6,979 nt of DNA from Desulfobacter curvatus DSM 3379 (GTDB lineage Bacteria; Desulfobacterota; Desulfobacteria; Desulfobacterales; Desulfobacteraceae), in the NCBI RefSeq assembly GCF_000373985.1, contig NZ_KB892931.1, positions 1 through 6,979 of the forward strand, given 5' to 3'. Below the pieces are notes generated by a model that was not told the origin of the DNA, made no database searches, and saw only the letters and a program-made list of their open reading frames with translations. This document shows positions 1 through 6,245 of this stretch, piece after piece. The position numbers and the translations under genes were made by a program. Numbering within the stretch: the stretch's first letter is position 1; each line of letters starts with the position of its first letter.

Positions 1-179
1 CGACCACACTGGCTTATCACAGCGTTTTCTCCTCAAATGTAACGTTTCGATTGGTGGGTGAACTCACACACATCCACGTTACATTATCAAAAGACCTGCA
101 GAGTGTCTATTATAATTTTGCGACAAAATAATTTTAGATGTCGCTCCGCCCCCCTGATATCATTGATAATAAATTTTGA
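1..179. other. Left-end stretch without a supported gene
   Basis: No start-to-stop gene can be supported here. On the plus strand, the frame beginning at base 3 is open from the window edge to a TAA at 129-131 and would encode a 42-residue tail ending VYYNFATK. This could be the end of a gene starting outside the window, but it matches nothing I recognise and it overlaps the inverted repeat at 36-85. The frame of the downstream CHAT gene is closed by TGA at 177-179. A second small inverted repeat, GCGACA (120-125) and TGTCGC (139-144), lies just before a C-rich run. The composition resembles an old recombination boundary more than a gene. Confidence 0.4.
36..85. repeat. Nested inverted repeat
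   Basis: The perfect 10-base arms AATGTAACGT (36-45) and ACGTTACATT (76-85) enclose a second hairpin, GTGGGTGA/TCACACAC (54-61 and 64-71), which has one mismatch. Together they can fold into a long stem. No T-run follows on either strand, so this is not a standard intrinsic terminator. It could be a transposon end, a protein-binding palindrome or a structured relic. It does not satisfy the integron attC core consensus. Confidence 0.5.
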
Positions 180-275
180 TGCGTCAGCGCTGGGTCCACT
201 ATAAGTTTTGCTCGTATTAAGGCAGCTAAGCTCAAAGAAGTACAGCAAAAGATCCTTGATGCTGATACTGCACTT

Positions 276-1310
276 TTGGAATATTCATTGCATAGAGGGG
301 TGTCTTATGTTTGGGCCGTCACCCAGGATGATTACACCGTAATTTCAATACCATTTGGAGGAATAGAAATTCGTCAACTTGTTAGCAAATTACGTGAAGA
401 ACTAATTAACCGTAACGAATCTTACAAGGAAAACGCTTTCAAACTTTACACCTTGTTAGTCGCGCCGGTCGAACGCTGGATTCAAAACAAACGAAATTTG
501 CTCATCGTGCCCGATGACTCCCTTCATATGTTGCCTTTTCAAGTACTCTTAACCGATCCAGATCAATCCTGCAGTCAAAGTGTTCTTCCATATCTCGTTT
601 TTAAACACGCCATAGCTTACGCTCCTTCAGCCGCAATTTTTGAGAATCTTGATGCCACTCGACCGATGGAGAATTCCAAGCGGCGGAGCCTTATAGCTTT
701 CGCTCCTGGTGAGTTCAAAAGCGAGAACGAGAACTGGCAACGACTGTCGGCGCTTCCGGCATCAATCGACGAAGTACGTAACATAGAAGCATTTTTTAAG
801 CCGGGGCAGGCAGTTGTAAAAATTTATAATGAAGCAACAAAACGCGCTGTATTATCGGAGAGACTGAGCGATTTCAGATTTGTACATTTTGCGACACACG
901 CTCATTTCGATGATGCTGACCCGAATGGGCCTGGCATTGTTTTCTATGGAGGAGACGATTCAGAAGTACTGTTGCAAACGGCTGAACTTGCGGAACTCGA
1001 ACTTGATGCTGATCTAATTGTCCTTAGTGCCTGCAATACGGCCATGGGGAAATTAACAGCCGGGGAAGGAATGCTCGGGCTTGTTCGGGCATCCTTTTGC
1101 GCTGGTGCGCGAACGGTTTGCGCCAGTTCATGGGAGGTAGAAGATACTGCTACGTCAATCCTTATGGCTAATTTATATGATAATTTAGTTGTCAAAGGCC
1201 TAACGAAAGCAGAGGCGTTGCGGACATCTCAGCTGCAACTTATCTGCAAGGAGCAGTGGTCGTCGCCTTGGTTTTGGGGAGCCTTTGTTATGGTTGGGGG
1301 ATGGAAGTAG
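276..1310 (+). CDS. CHAT-domain cysteine protease, N-terminally truncated
   Basis: This encodes a CHAT domain (caspase HetF associated with TPRs), a caspase/separase-like cysteine peptidase. Counting from the TTG at 276 (344 residues), the catalytic His is in HFATHA (His208) and the catalytic Cys in LSACNT (Cys253). These are followed by GEG (263-265) and the typical C-terminal PWFWGAFVMVGGW. The frame is open back to base 180, and family-like sequence (LKEVQQKILDADTALLEY) is already recognisable from about base 231, before the TTG. No ATG or GTG lies between the TGA at 177 and base 276, and no ribosome site precedes the TTG. Family members normally carry a long TPR or similar sensor region ahead of this domain, which is absent here. 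I infer a 5'-truncated gene whose protease core is uninterrupted. It may be a pseudogene or may be expressed from the TTG. In the family, the repeats sense or scaffold and the CHAT domain cleaves partner proteins. The gene converges on the large KaiC-like gene. Confidence 0.85.
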   Translation: MEYSLHRGVSYVWAVTQDDYTVISIPFGGIEIRQLVSKLREELINRNESYKENAFKLYTLLVAPVERWIQNKRNLLIVPDDSLHMLPFQVLLTDPDQSCSQSVLPYLVFKHAIAYAPSAAIFENLDATRPMENSKRRSLIAFAPGEFKSENENWQRLSALPASIDEVRNIEAFFKPGQAVVKIYNEATKRAVLSERLSDFRFVHFATHAHFDDADPNGPGIVFYGGDDSEVLLQTAELAELELDADLIVLSACNTAMGKLTAGEGMLGLVRASFCAGARTVCASSWEVEDTATSILMANLYDNLVVKGLTKAEALRTSQLQLICKEQWSSPWFWGAFVMVGGWK

Positions 1311-1664
1311 GTATGGTAGATACAAGGTGAGAGTATAAAGGGCAAGTGACTGGATACACTAACTAACAAATAAAATCGAGCTGCACAGTATATGTGAATG
1401 TCAAACAAGGCTAAATCAGCCGACGAAAAACAAGCACGAGGTTAATTTACGACGTTAAAATCGCTTATTTTTACAAATTTTGAGGAACAGGGAACCCCGC
1501 AATTTGTCTATAATTTCGGACTGATAGCATTGACAATAAAGGCGTTGACTACTTTCGCTATTTCTGACTGCTTGGGGATCCAGGGCGGTCAACTTTGATA
1601 CCATAATTGCTCGCCTTAAAACCACTTGAATTTTGCTGATTAAATTTCCAAAAGGTTACTGATT
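1311..1664. other. Gene-free convergent spacer
   Basis: This lies between the stops of two convergent genes, and no convincing gene was found. A 7-base inverted repeat, ACAAATT (1473-1479) and AATTTGT (1501-1507), has no T-run and is not a clear terminator. Around 1531-1600, TGAC words recur (1531, 1546, 1565), together with GGTCAA near 1588. This style of repeat recalls IS21-family termini and may be a relic of one. A short minus-strand frame beginning ATGGTATCAAAG (about 1591-1602) has no recognisable product. Base composition falls to very AT-rich at the right edge. Confidence 0.5.
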
Positions 1665-4600
1665 TTAAATAATAGTATCTTTTAACAGGAAGTTATAAGA
1701 TAAGAACAATATTCTTACGATACTATACTTATCTCGAAAACTCGATCTTTTAGCAATGGTGCTTTTAAAAGCCGAAAAAATTGTTTCGATATATTTGTCA
1801 TAAAAGAAATTCTTATGTTTTTCCTCTAAAAATTCACAACGTTTCAATATATCTGGCAAACAATCTTGCCAATAAGAGACAACCTCTGGATAAATATTTT
1901 GCCAATTTTTATTTAATAAATTAATTTTATGAATTACATCATTTTTATCGCTGATTGTAGTTATTTCAAGTAGTAGTTTTATTAGTTCGTTTTTATGGGT
2001 CTCTTTAATTAGTCCTTTTTTGTCGGTCCCGTTAATTAGTTCTTGCGAATACCGAAGCATATGTATAGTAGATCTTTGTAACGTAGCCCCTTTGAATGAG
2101 TCATGAAAATCGTACTGGACATTTTTGGGATTTTGTACAATTATCGTTCGGATACTCTTCACTCCTCTTTCCCTTAGATCCTCAAAAATGATTTGATAGA
2201 TATTTTTTGCTTCCTTTTCATCTTTTAGCCAAAATCCAAGGATATTTTTGCTCATGTCAGGATTTAGTCCAATACAGTAATACAGATGTGATAGAATTTT
2301 TTTCGAGTATATTTCAAATGGAATTTGGATTGTATCAATAAATACCCCTGTATATTTTGCATTTAATTTTGCAACTTTAAATTTTTCGATTTCCTCGTCA
2401 ACTTGATGAAGTATCTTACTGACAGCACTGTTCGTTACAGGAAATTCGTATCGACTCTTTAATTGCTCATATATGTCCTCACTTTCAACTCCTCTTGAAT
2501 AAAGTTTCAAAATTTGATAGTCAATTCCGGATATTCTAAGGTTTTGATTCAAAAACAAGAAATCATCCTGACTTTTATCTGATAATAAAGAATTCACTAC
2601 TGCGATACTCTTGATTGAACTGTGCCGTTTAAAATTATATGGATCGATCCATTTATCGACCCTCAATTCTATACGGTGCCCGTCTGGGTTTTCTTTTTGG
2701 TGTGTTTCTTTTCGGCTTACTTTAAAAATATAATCCATATAGTCTTTAAGAAAAATCATATCATCATCATATTCATCTTCTCTTTGGACAATAAAAAAAG
2801 ATGTTATTGCTTCAGTGTTTAATAGCTCAGTTAGGGTTGGCCAAAATAGTTTTGATTGGTGTACTGTTGGTAAAAAGAATTTTGAGGATTCTATTTCATC
2901 TATTATAACTCTTGAAATAGGTCTCCCTTCTCTTTTGGCCTCACGTATATTGGCCCAAATACCATCAATAATTTGTTCTGGGGTTATGTCAGAACCAGGC
3001 GTAAAATGACGAATTTTTTTATTCGGTATGATTTGCCATTTTTTGTATATTTTATTATATCCTCTCATCATTTGTTCATATTTTCTTCCAGAGGTCCTAA
3101 AAGTAACAACAAGAATAGTCTCACGGAGTAGTGAAATATTGGAATAAGTATTGTTGCTTGTGTCGTCAATCAAGGTATCTTTCGTTCCAACAATCTGGTA
3201 TAAAAACGCTATCTTTTCACTTCTGGCATTTCCATAAAGCAGTGTTGAACTCTTTTCTAAGATTCCAGGAAATTTTAGCTGGTATTTTATTTCAATAGGG
3301 AATTGAATTATTTTTTTTTCACTCACAGTACTACGCACTCTATTTCGTAATCCACTGAGTACCGCATCTAAAGAAGGATAGATTACTAAACCAGTACCAT
3401 CCGATATTCTGAAAGGGTGTTTCCCAAATTGATAGTTTTGATTCCGTGCTTTTAAAATTTCGAAATATCGAGAATTCGAGGAGGTTGTGACTTCAATGGC
3501 AACATCACATAGATACGGTAACATGTTAAATTGAGGATCGTTTTGTTCACTTAATATAATCCCTAAATATTTATTTTTTTTTATGTTATCGATGATTTCT
3601 CTGGCCCGAATTCGTTTCATAATGTTAGGTACTATGAACTTGAAAAGACCACCGTTATCAAAATCCATTGAATTTATACTATCAAGGGTAATAGCTTTAT
3701 ATTTCCATTCTAATTTATCAGCTTGCAGGCTCAAAGCTCTAATAATAGAAATTATTTTAGCCCTGCTATCATCTCTTGGAATTTTAAAAAGAACAAGAAC
3801 CCCTTTTTTAATTTCGAGATTTCTATCGAGTTTCGAGAATTCTTTTTTATAATTAGACGAGTCCACCTCAATTATGTCATAATGATCGTAATTTGTTAAT
3901 CCAAATGAATGTAACCGATCAACTAGGATAGAATGATCTTCTTCAAAAGTTAAATATAATGAAAATCCGCCATAAAAAGCAATTTCTACCATCCTTTGAA
4001 GTGCATATGTAGTTTTTCCAGAACCGGGTAGGCCGGCAACGCTAACGGCTTTCCCTTCATTTAAGTAAGGTAACAGGCCACCTCTAAAAATGAAGTTTAA
4101 ACCTCTAATATAAGAATAGGAACCAAAGCTTCGTGACTGGAAATAATTGTATTCTAGTGGATGAAGTGCATCTATACAAGTTATTCCTCTAACAAATCTA
4201 AAAACCAATTTTTTATTAGATGGTGTTTGTATTGATTGGTAGATTTCTTTTTTTATCCAAGCAGTTCTGACTCTTAAAGCCTTGCATAATCTGAATAATA
4301 AAAATACGCCAAGTGCTTGAGATTTTGACATTTTAATCTCACTTTGGTCATAAAGATTATTTAGGATATCAAATACTTTAGAGACAATAACTTTAGGCTG
4401 AATAGAAGCTGAGCGAGTTGTTTTAAAGTCCGAATGAGCAACTTGTGATTTGCCATAAAATGAGCGGTTAAAGTATGTTACAATTTTGCTGAATCCAATT
4501 TTAGTCTCATCACAATAACAAATATTGAATTGCTTTTTAATCCACCTTTGTATGTAATGCTCAGCGGTGTATTCATTTAATCGGTTGTGTTTTATAAGTA

Positions 4601-5123
4601 AATCAGTGATAATACTAATGATATTTATAGGTTCATTAGTAAAATGTACAGGGAGCTTTTTTTTAAAATCAATTTTAATATTTTTTCTACGAGGAATTTT
4701 ATAACGAAAAGAGACCCAGCCATAGCTCACATCACTTTTATACAAAGTAAACCTTCTAGAAAGTTTATATTCTCCTTCAAAATTCAAATAAGGCTTTATA
4801 TCTTGATGAAAATTCTCAAATGTAGGTTCAGTAGTGTTGTCTTTTTCCAACTGATTGGAGGAAAAACCTAACCACTGAGCTATGAGTAATTTATAATTAT
4901 CTCGTCTCTTAGGAATAATTCCTACCTCAAGACAAGAAAATAGAAGATATGGCATATTATTTTGAGTCTGTTTTTTACGCTCGATAATAGAAAATAGCTT
5001 TTCGTAAGATTGTTCGAAAAGCTCTTGATAACCAGTCCCACCTTTTTTGAAAATGATGTCCTTAGCAATCCGGTAGTTGTAATATTCAGCTATAAAAAAA
5101 AGCGTTGTAAAACACTCCACCAT
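1665..5123 (-). CDS. KaiC-like ATPase fused to an IS256/Mutator-type transposase domain
   Basis: This is a 1152-residue multidomain protein. Residues 1-340 are unassigned. Residues 340-590 form a KaiC/RecA-fold ATPase: Walker A GLPGSGKT (364-371, Lys370), the KaiC hallmark FEE (Glu394-Glu395), Walker B ITLDS (Asp481), and a KaiC-style end, FEILKAR then FGKHPFRISDGTGLVIYP (566-583). Residues 610-826 look like a second KaiC copy with a broken P-loop (GNARSEKI, 631-638) and a Walker B-like VIIDE (739-743). Residues 863-1150 match IS256/Mutator transposases in order: a helix-turn-helix (ILKLYSRGVESEDIYEQL), FID (Asp930), LGFW, FEDLRERGVKS, QRSTIHMLR, and YIETIFSAF (Glu1113). The second DDE Asp is Gln997 and the usual Cys three residues before His1021 is Ser1018, so catalysis is probably lost. 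ATG 5123 is the first conventional start after a stop at 5172-5174. No Shine-Dalgarno is visible; a hairpin lies there instead. It is probably the last gene of an operon with two small membrane proteins. The domain calls are firm; a role as an ATP-driven DNA-binding or defence protein is inference. Confidence 0.85.
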   Translation of the reverse strand: MVECFTTLFFIAEYYNYRIAKDIIFKKGGTGYQELFEQSYEKLFSIIERKKQTQNNMPYLLFSCLEVGIIPKRRDNYKLLIAQWLGFSSNQLEKDNTTEPTFENFHQDIKPYLNFEGEYKLSRRFTLYKSDVSYGWVSFRYKIPRRKNIKIDFKKKLPVHFTNEPINIISIITDLLIKHNRLNEYTAEHYIQRWIKKQFNICYCDETKIGFSKIVTYFNRSFYGKSQVAHSDFKTTRSASIQPKVIVSKVFDILNNLYDQSEIKMSKSQALGVFLLFRLCKALRVRTAWIKKEIYQSIQTPSNKKLVFRFVRGITCIDALHPLEYNYFQSRSFGSYSYIRGLNFIFRGGLLPYLNEGKAVSVAGLPGSGKTTYALQRMVEIAFYGGFSLYLTFEEDHSILVDRLHSFGLTNYDHYDIIEVDSSNYKKEFSKLDRNLEIKKGVLVLFKIPRDDSRAKIISIIRALSLQADKLEWKYKAITLDSINSMDFDNGGLFKFIVPNIMKRIRAREIIDNIKKNKYLGIILSEQNDPQFNMLPYLCDVAIEVTTSSNSRYFEILKARNQNYQFGKHPFRISDGTGLVIYPSLDAVLSGLRNRVRSTVSEKKIIQFPIEIKYQLKFPGILEKSSTLLYGNARSEKIAFLYQIVGTKDTLIDDTSNNTYSNISLLRETILVVTFRTSGRKYEQMMRGYNKIYKKWQIIPNKKIRHFTPGSDITPEQIIDGIWANIREAKREGRPISRVIIDEIESSKFFLPTVHQSKLFWPTLTELLNTEAITSFFIVQREDEYDDDMIFLKDYMDYIFKVSRKETHQKENPDGHRIELRVDKWIDPYNFKRHSSIKSIAVVNSLLSDKSQDDFLFLNQNLRISGIDYQILKLYSRGVESEDIYEQLKSRYEFPVTNSAVSKILHQVDEEIEKFKVAKLNAKYTGVFIDTIQIPFEIYSKKILSHLYYCIGLNPDMSKNILGFWLKDEKEAKNIYQIIFEDLRERGVKSIRTIIVQNPKNVQYDFHDSFKGATLQRSTIHMLRYSQELINGTDKKGLIKETHKNELIKLLLEITTISDKNDVIHKINLLNKNWQNIYPEVVSYWQDCLPDILKRCEFLEEKHKNFFYDKYIETIFSAFKSTIAKRSSFRDKYSIVRILFLSYNFLLKDTII

Positions 5124-5127
5124 AGCT

Positions 5128-5164
5128 TTGGAATTTGTAATATTGATTTTTTTTATGATTCCAA
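5128..5164 (-). promoter_or_regulatory. Inverted repeat at the start of the KaiC-like gene
   Basis: The perfect 7-base arms TTGGAAT (5128-5134) and ATTCCAA (5158-5164) enclose a 23-base AT-rich loop. The repeat ends four bases before the ATG at 5123, in the place where a ribosome site would be expected, and no GGAG-like sequence is seen there. It could be an operator for autoregulation or an mRNA hairpin that limits translation. With arms this short in AT-rich DNA, chance is possible. Confidence 0.3.
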
Positions 5165-5203
5165 CCCTTTTTTAATTTGTAATCGATATATGATGCTAAA
5201 AAA

Positions 5204-5371
5204 CTACTTGTAACCATTTCTATTGAAGGCTTTTCTTGAGATTTTTAATTGATGATTAATATTTTTTTCATCGTTGTTCCATTTTAATTTTTTGTATACA
5301 ATAAAGCCTATAATTAAAAGGCTATACAGGGCAGAAAAGATAAAAAATAAGTAGTGTATAAAATCGCTCAT
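5204..5371 (-). CDS. Small single-span membrane protein (55 aa)
   Basis: I do not recognise this protein. It runs from an ATG at 5369-5371 to a TAG at 5204-5206 and encodes 55 residues. Residues 4-26 form one hydrophobic helix (FIHYLFFIFSALYSLLIIGF), followed by a basic, polar tail (YKKLKWNNDEK, ending RNGYK). The start lies 7 bases after the stop of the four-span membrane protein, and there is no strong ribosome site. Translation is therefore probably coupled. A clean helix followed by positively charged residues, together with the tight spacing, supports a real gene despite its length. The charge pattern predicts N-terminus out and tail in the cytoplasm. A gap of 80 bases then leads to the KaiC-like gene. 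It may anchor or signal to that ATPase, which is inference. Confidence 0.6.
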   Translation of the reverse strand: MSDFIHYLFFIFSALYSLLIIGFIVYKKLKWNNDEKNINHQLKISRKAFNRNGYK

Positions 5372-5378
5372 CCCAAAG

Positions 5379-5795
5379 TTAGCTTTCTGTTTTGAATATT
5401 TTGTATTTAATATAAATGGTCGTAGTAACTGAATTTATAACAAAAAGGCACTGATCTATATAATAAAATTTGCTTGGTTGCTTAATGATTTGAAAAGCGA
5501 AGGCGCAAAGAAAAATAGTTAGTATAATTAAAATTATGAGATTCAATACTGCAACAAACTTAAAGCTATCTTCTACCAAAACATTTTGACTTGTAAAGGC
5601 TATTATGTCTGTGATAATAAAAACTAATAACACTAATGAAAAATTTAGTAGCTCGCCGGTACTCATCGCTACACAGAAAGACTCTTTTAGACCCATCTCA
5701 CTAATAAAGTTGTAAAACCATGTTAAGTGAAAGTATACAGGACCGATTAAGATTAAACAAATCGCGAATAATATGGTTTTAGAAATAAGAGACAT
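5379..5795 (-). CDS. Four-span inner-membrane protein, unknown function
   Basis: I do not recognise this family. The chosen start is the ATG at 5793-5795, which has TAAGG nine bases upstream. The open frame could be extended to a TTG at 5831, but that would add 12 residues with no ribosome site. The 138-residue product has hydrophobic segments at about 7-26, 50-68, 80-102 and 110-130, short loops, and a small charged C-terminus (KYKIFKTES). No enzyme motif or clear extracellular domain is visible. It leads a probable three-gene operon: a 55-residue membrane protein follows after 7 bases, then the KaiC/transposase fusion. Its AT-rich composition matches both. Small multi-span proteins beside large ATPases occur as membrane effectors or anchors in conflict systems. 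That role here is speculation. Confidence 0.65.
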   Translation of the reverse strand: MSLISKTILFAICLILIGPVYFHLTWFYNFISEMGLKESFCVAMSTGELLNFSLVLLVFIITDIIAFTSQNVLVEDSFKFVAVLNLIILIILTIFLCAFAFQIIKQPSKFYYIDQCLFVINSVTTTIYIKYKIFKTES

Positions 5796-5881
5796 TATGG
5801 TGCGCCTTAAAAAAAATAATTCAGTCCTCAAGTAGTTTCCGTAGGAAAAAAGTTTCTTTTACCAAATTTATACAGAAACTA

Positions 5882-5911
5882 AGTATAGACTCTTCTTAAT
5901 AAAAATGACCA
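5882..5911 (-). promoter_or_regulatory. Candidate sigma70-type promoter for the three-gene operon
   Basis: Reading on the minus strand, TGGTCA (5906-5911, -35, four of six bases matching consensus) and TATACT (5882-5887, -10, five of six) are separated by 18 bases. They lie about 87 bases upstream of the ATG at 5795. A 7-base inverted repeat just downstream, AGTTTCT (5851-5857) and AGAAACT (5874-5880), sits in the presumed leader and could be an operator. AT-rich DNA gives many such matches, so this is tentative. Confidence 0.3.
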
Positions 5912-6007
5912 TTTCGTAATGTACTTTCAAGAAAATACACATATTTAAAAGGTTTTTATTTGTCAAGTGATTTTTTGAATGATTTTAAATAACCTTAACT
6001 ATAATAC

Positions 6008-6029
6008 CCTGTAATTTATACAGGCTTTT
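6008..6029 (+). terminator. Short hairpin followed by T-rich sequence
   Basis: The 6-base arms CCTGTA (6008-6013) and TACAGG (6019-6024) enclose a 5-base loop and are followed by CTTTT and a further T-rich stretch. The form suits a weak plus-strand terminator or a small operator just downstream of the TATAAT at 6000. No plus-strand gene ends here, so the role is uncertain. Confidence 0.2.
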
Positions 6030-6124
6030 CAATTTTTATTGTGAGTTGAGTTTGGGTGGCTACAAGACTACTCCAACCAGTGAAGAGATATAAAAAGATG
6101 AATTTCGAGCCGCTCTGATCCTGT

Positions 6125-6170
6125 TGACTGTGTCTATGACCAGTCGCTATTGATCAAATTCCTTTGACCA
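6125..6170. repeat. Periodic TGAC/TGAT repeats, possibly an IS21-like end relic
   Basis: TGACTG (6125), TGACCA (6137), TGATCA (6151) and TGACCA (6165) recur at 12-14 base intervals. The last pair forms an imperfect palindrome, TGATCAAA-TTCC-TTTGACCA (6151-6170). Short repeats of this style occur at the ends of IS21-family elements, but no IS21 gene lies nearby. Two words here (GTTGACT at 6123, TCGCTATT at 6144) also occur in the same order at 1544 and 1555, on the other side of the AT-rich block. Confidence 0.25.
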
Positions 6171-6245
6171 CAATATCTGGTGCCTGGCTTTATATGGGGC
6201 TAATACCATTGGTGGCCTACTAATACCAATCTTTTAGGATGACTA

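Larger units (their letters stand above)
5796..6245. other. Gene-free region upstream of the membrane/KaiC operon
   Basis: No gene was found. The left two-thirds is very AT-rich and holds the candidate minus-strand promoter. On the plus strand, a perfect TATAAT lies at 6000-6005 with only a weak TTGAAT at 5975-5980 as -35, and no plus-strand gene follows it. Beyond about 6040 the composition becomes more balanced. The 9-base word CTAATACCA occurs twice, 20 bases apart (6200-6208 and 6220-6228). A weak hairpin, ATTGGT/ACCAAT (6208-6213 and 6225-6230), lies just past the stop of the lipoprotein gene but lacks a T-run. Confidence 0.5.

Noticed and set aside
1..17. Possible minus-strand gene start: GAGGAG followed by GTG, running off the left edge
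   Set aside because: Only six codons are visible, so nothing can be concluded from spacing alone.
944..1195. Minus-strand open frame, 83 residues, Ser/Ala-rich
   Set aside because: It lies wholly antisense to the conserved CHAT active-site region and has low-complexity Ser/Ala composition, so it is a shadow frame.
1350..1450. attC-like integron site (CTAACAAATAAAATCGAGCTGCAC)
   Set aside because: The flanking bases do not fit the RYYYAAC/GTTRRRY core pair and no matching second core was found.
1490..1602. Minus-strand frame beginning MVSKLTALDPQAV, about 50 residues
   Set aside because: No recognisable family and no ribosome site. The DNA looks like decayed insertion-sequence end rather than a gene.
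2622..4871. Several plus-strand open frames of 60-90 residues inside the large minus-strand gene
   Set aside because: All are antisense to recognisable KaiC or transposase motifs, with no ribosome sites or family resemblance.
1665..5123. Fusion explained as a simple IS256 insertion into a kaiC gene
   Set aside because: No IS256-type inverted repeats or target duplication were seen by eye around the transposase part. That part lacks the family's own N-terminal region, and the frame and composition are continuous. A sequence comparison could still overturn this.
5796..5831. Upstream TTG extension of the four-span membrane protein (12 extra residues)
   Set aside because: The ATG at 5795 has a TAAGG ribosome site at good spacing; the TTG has none.
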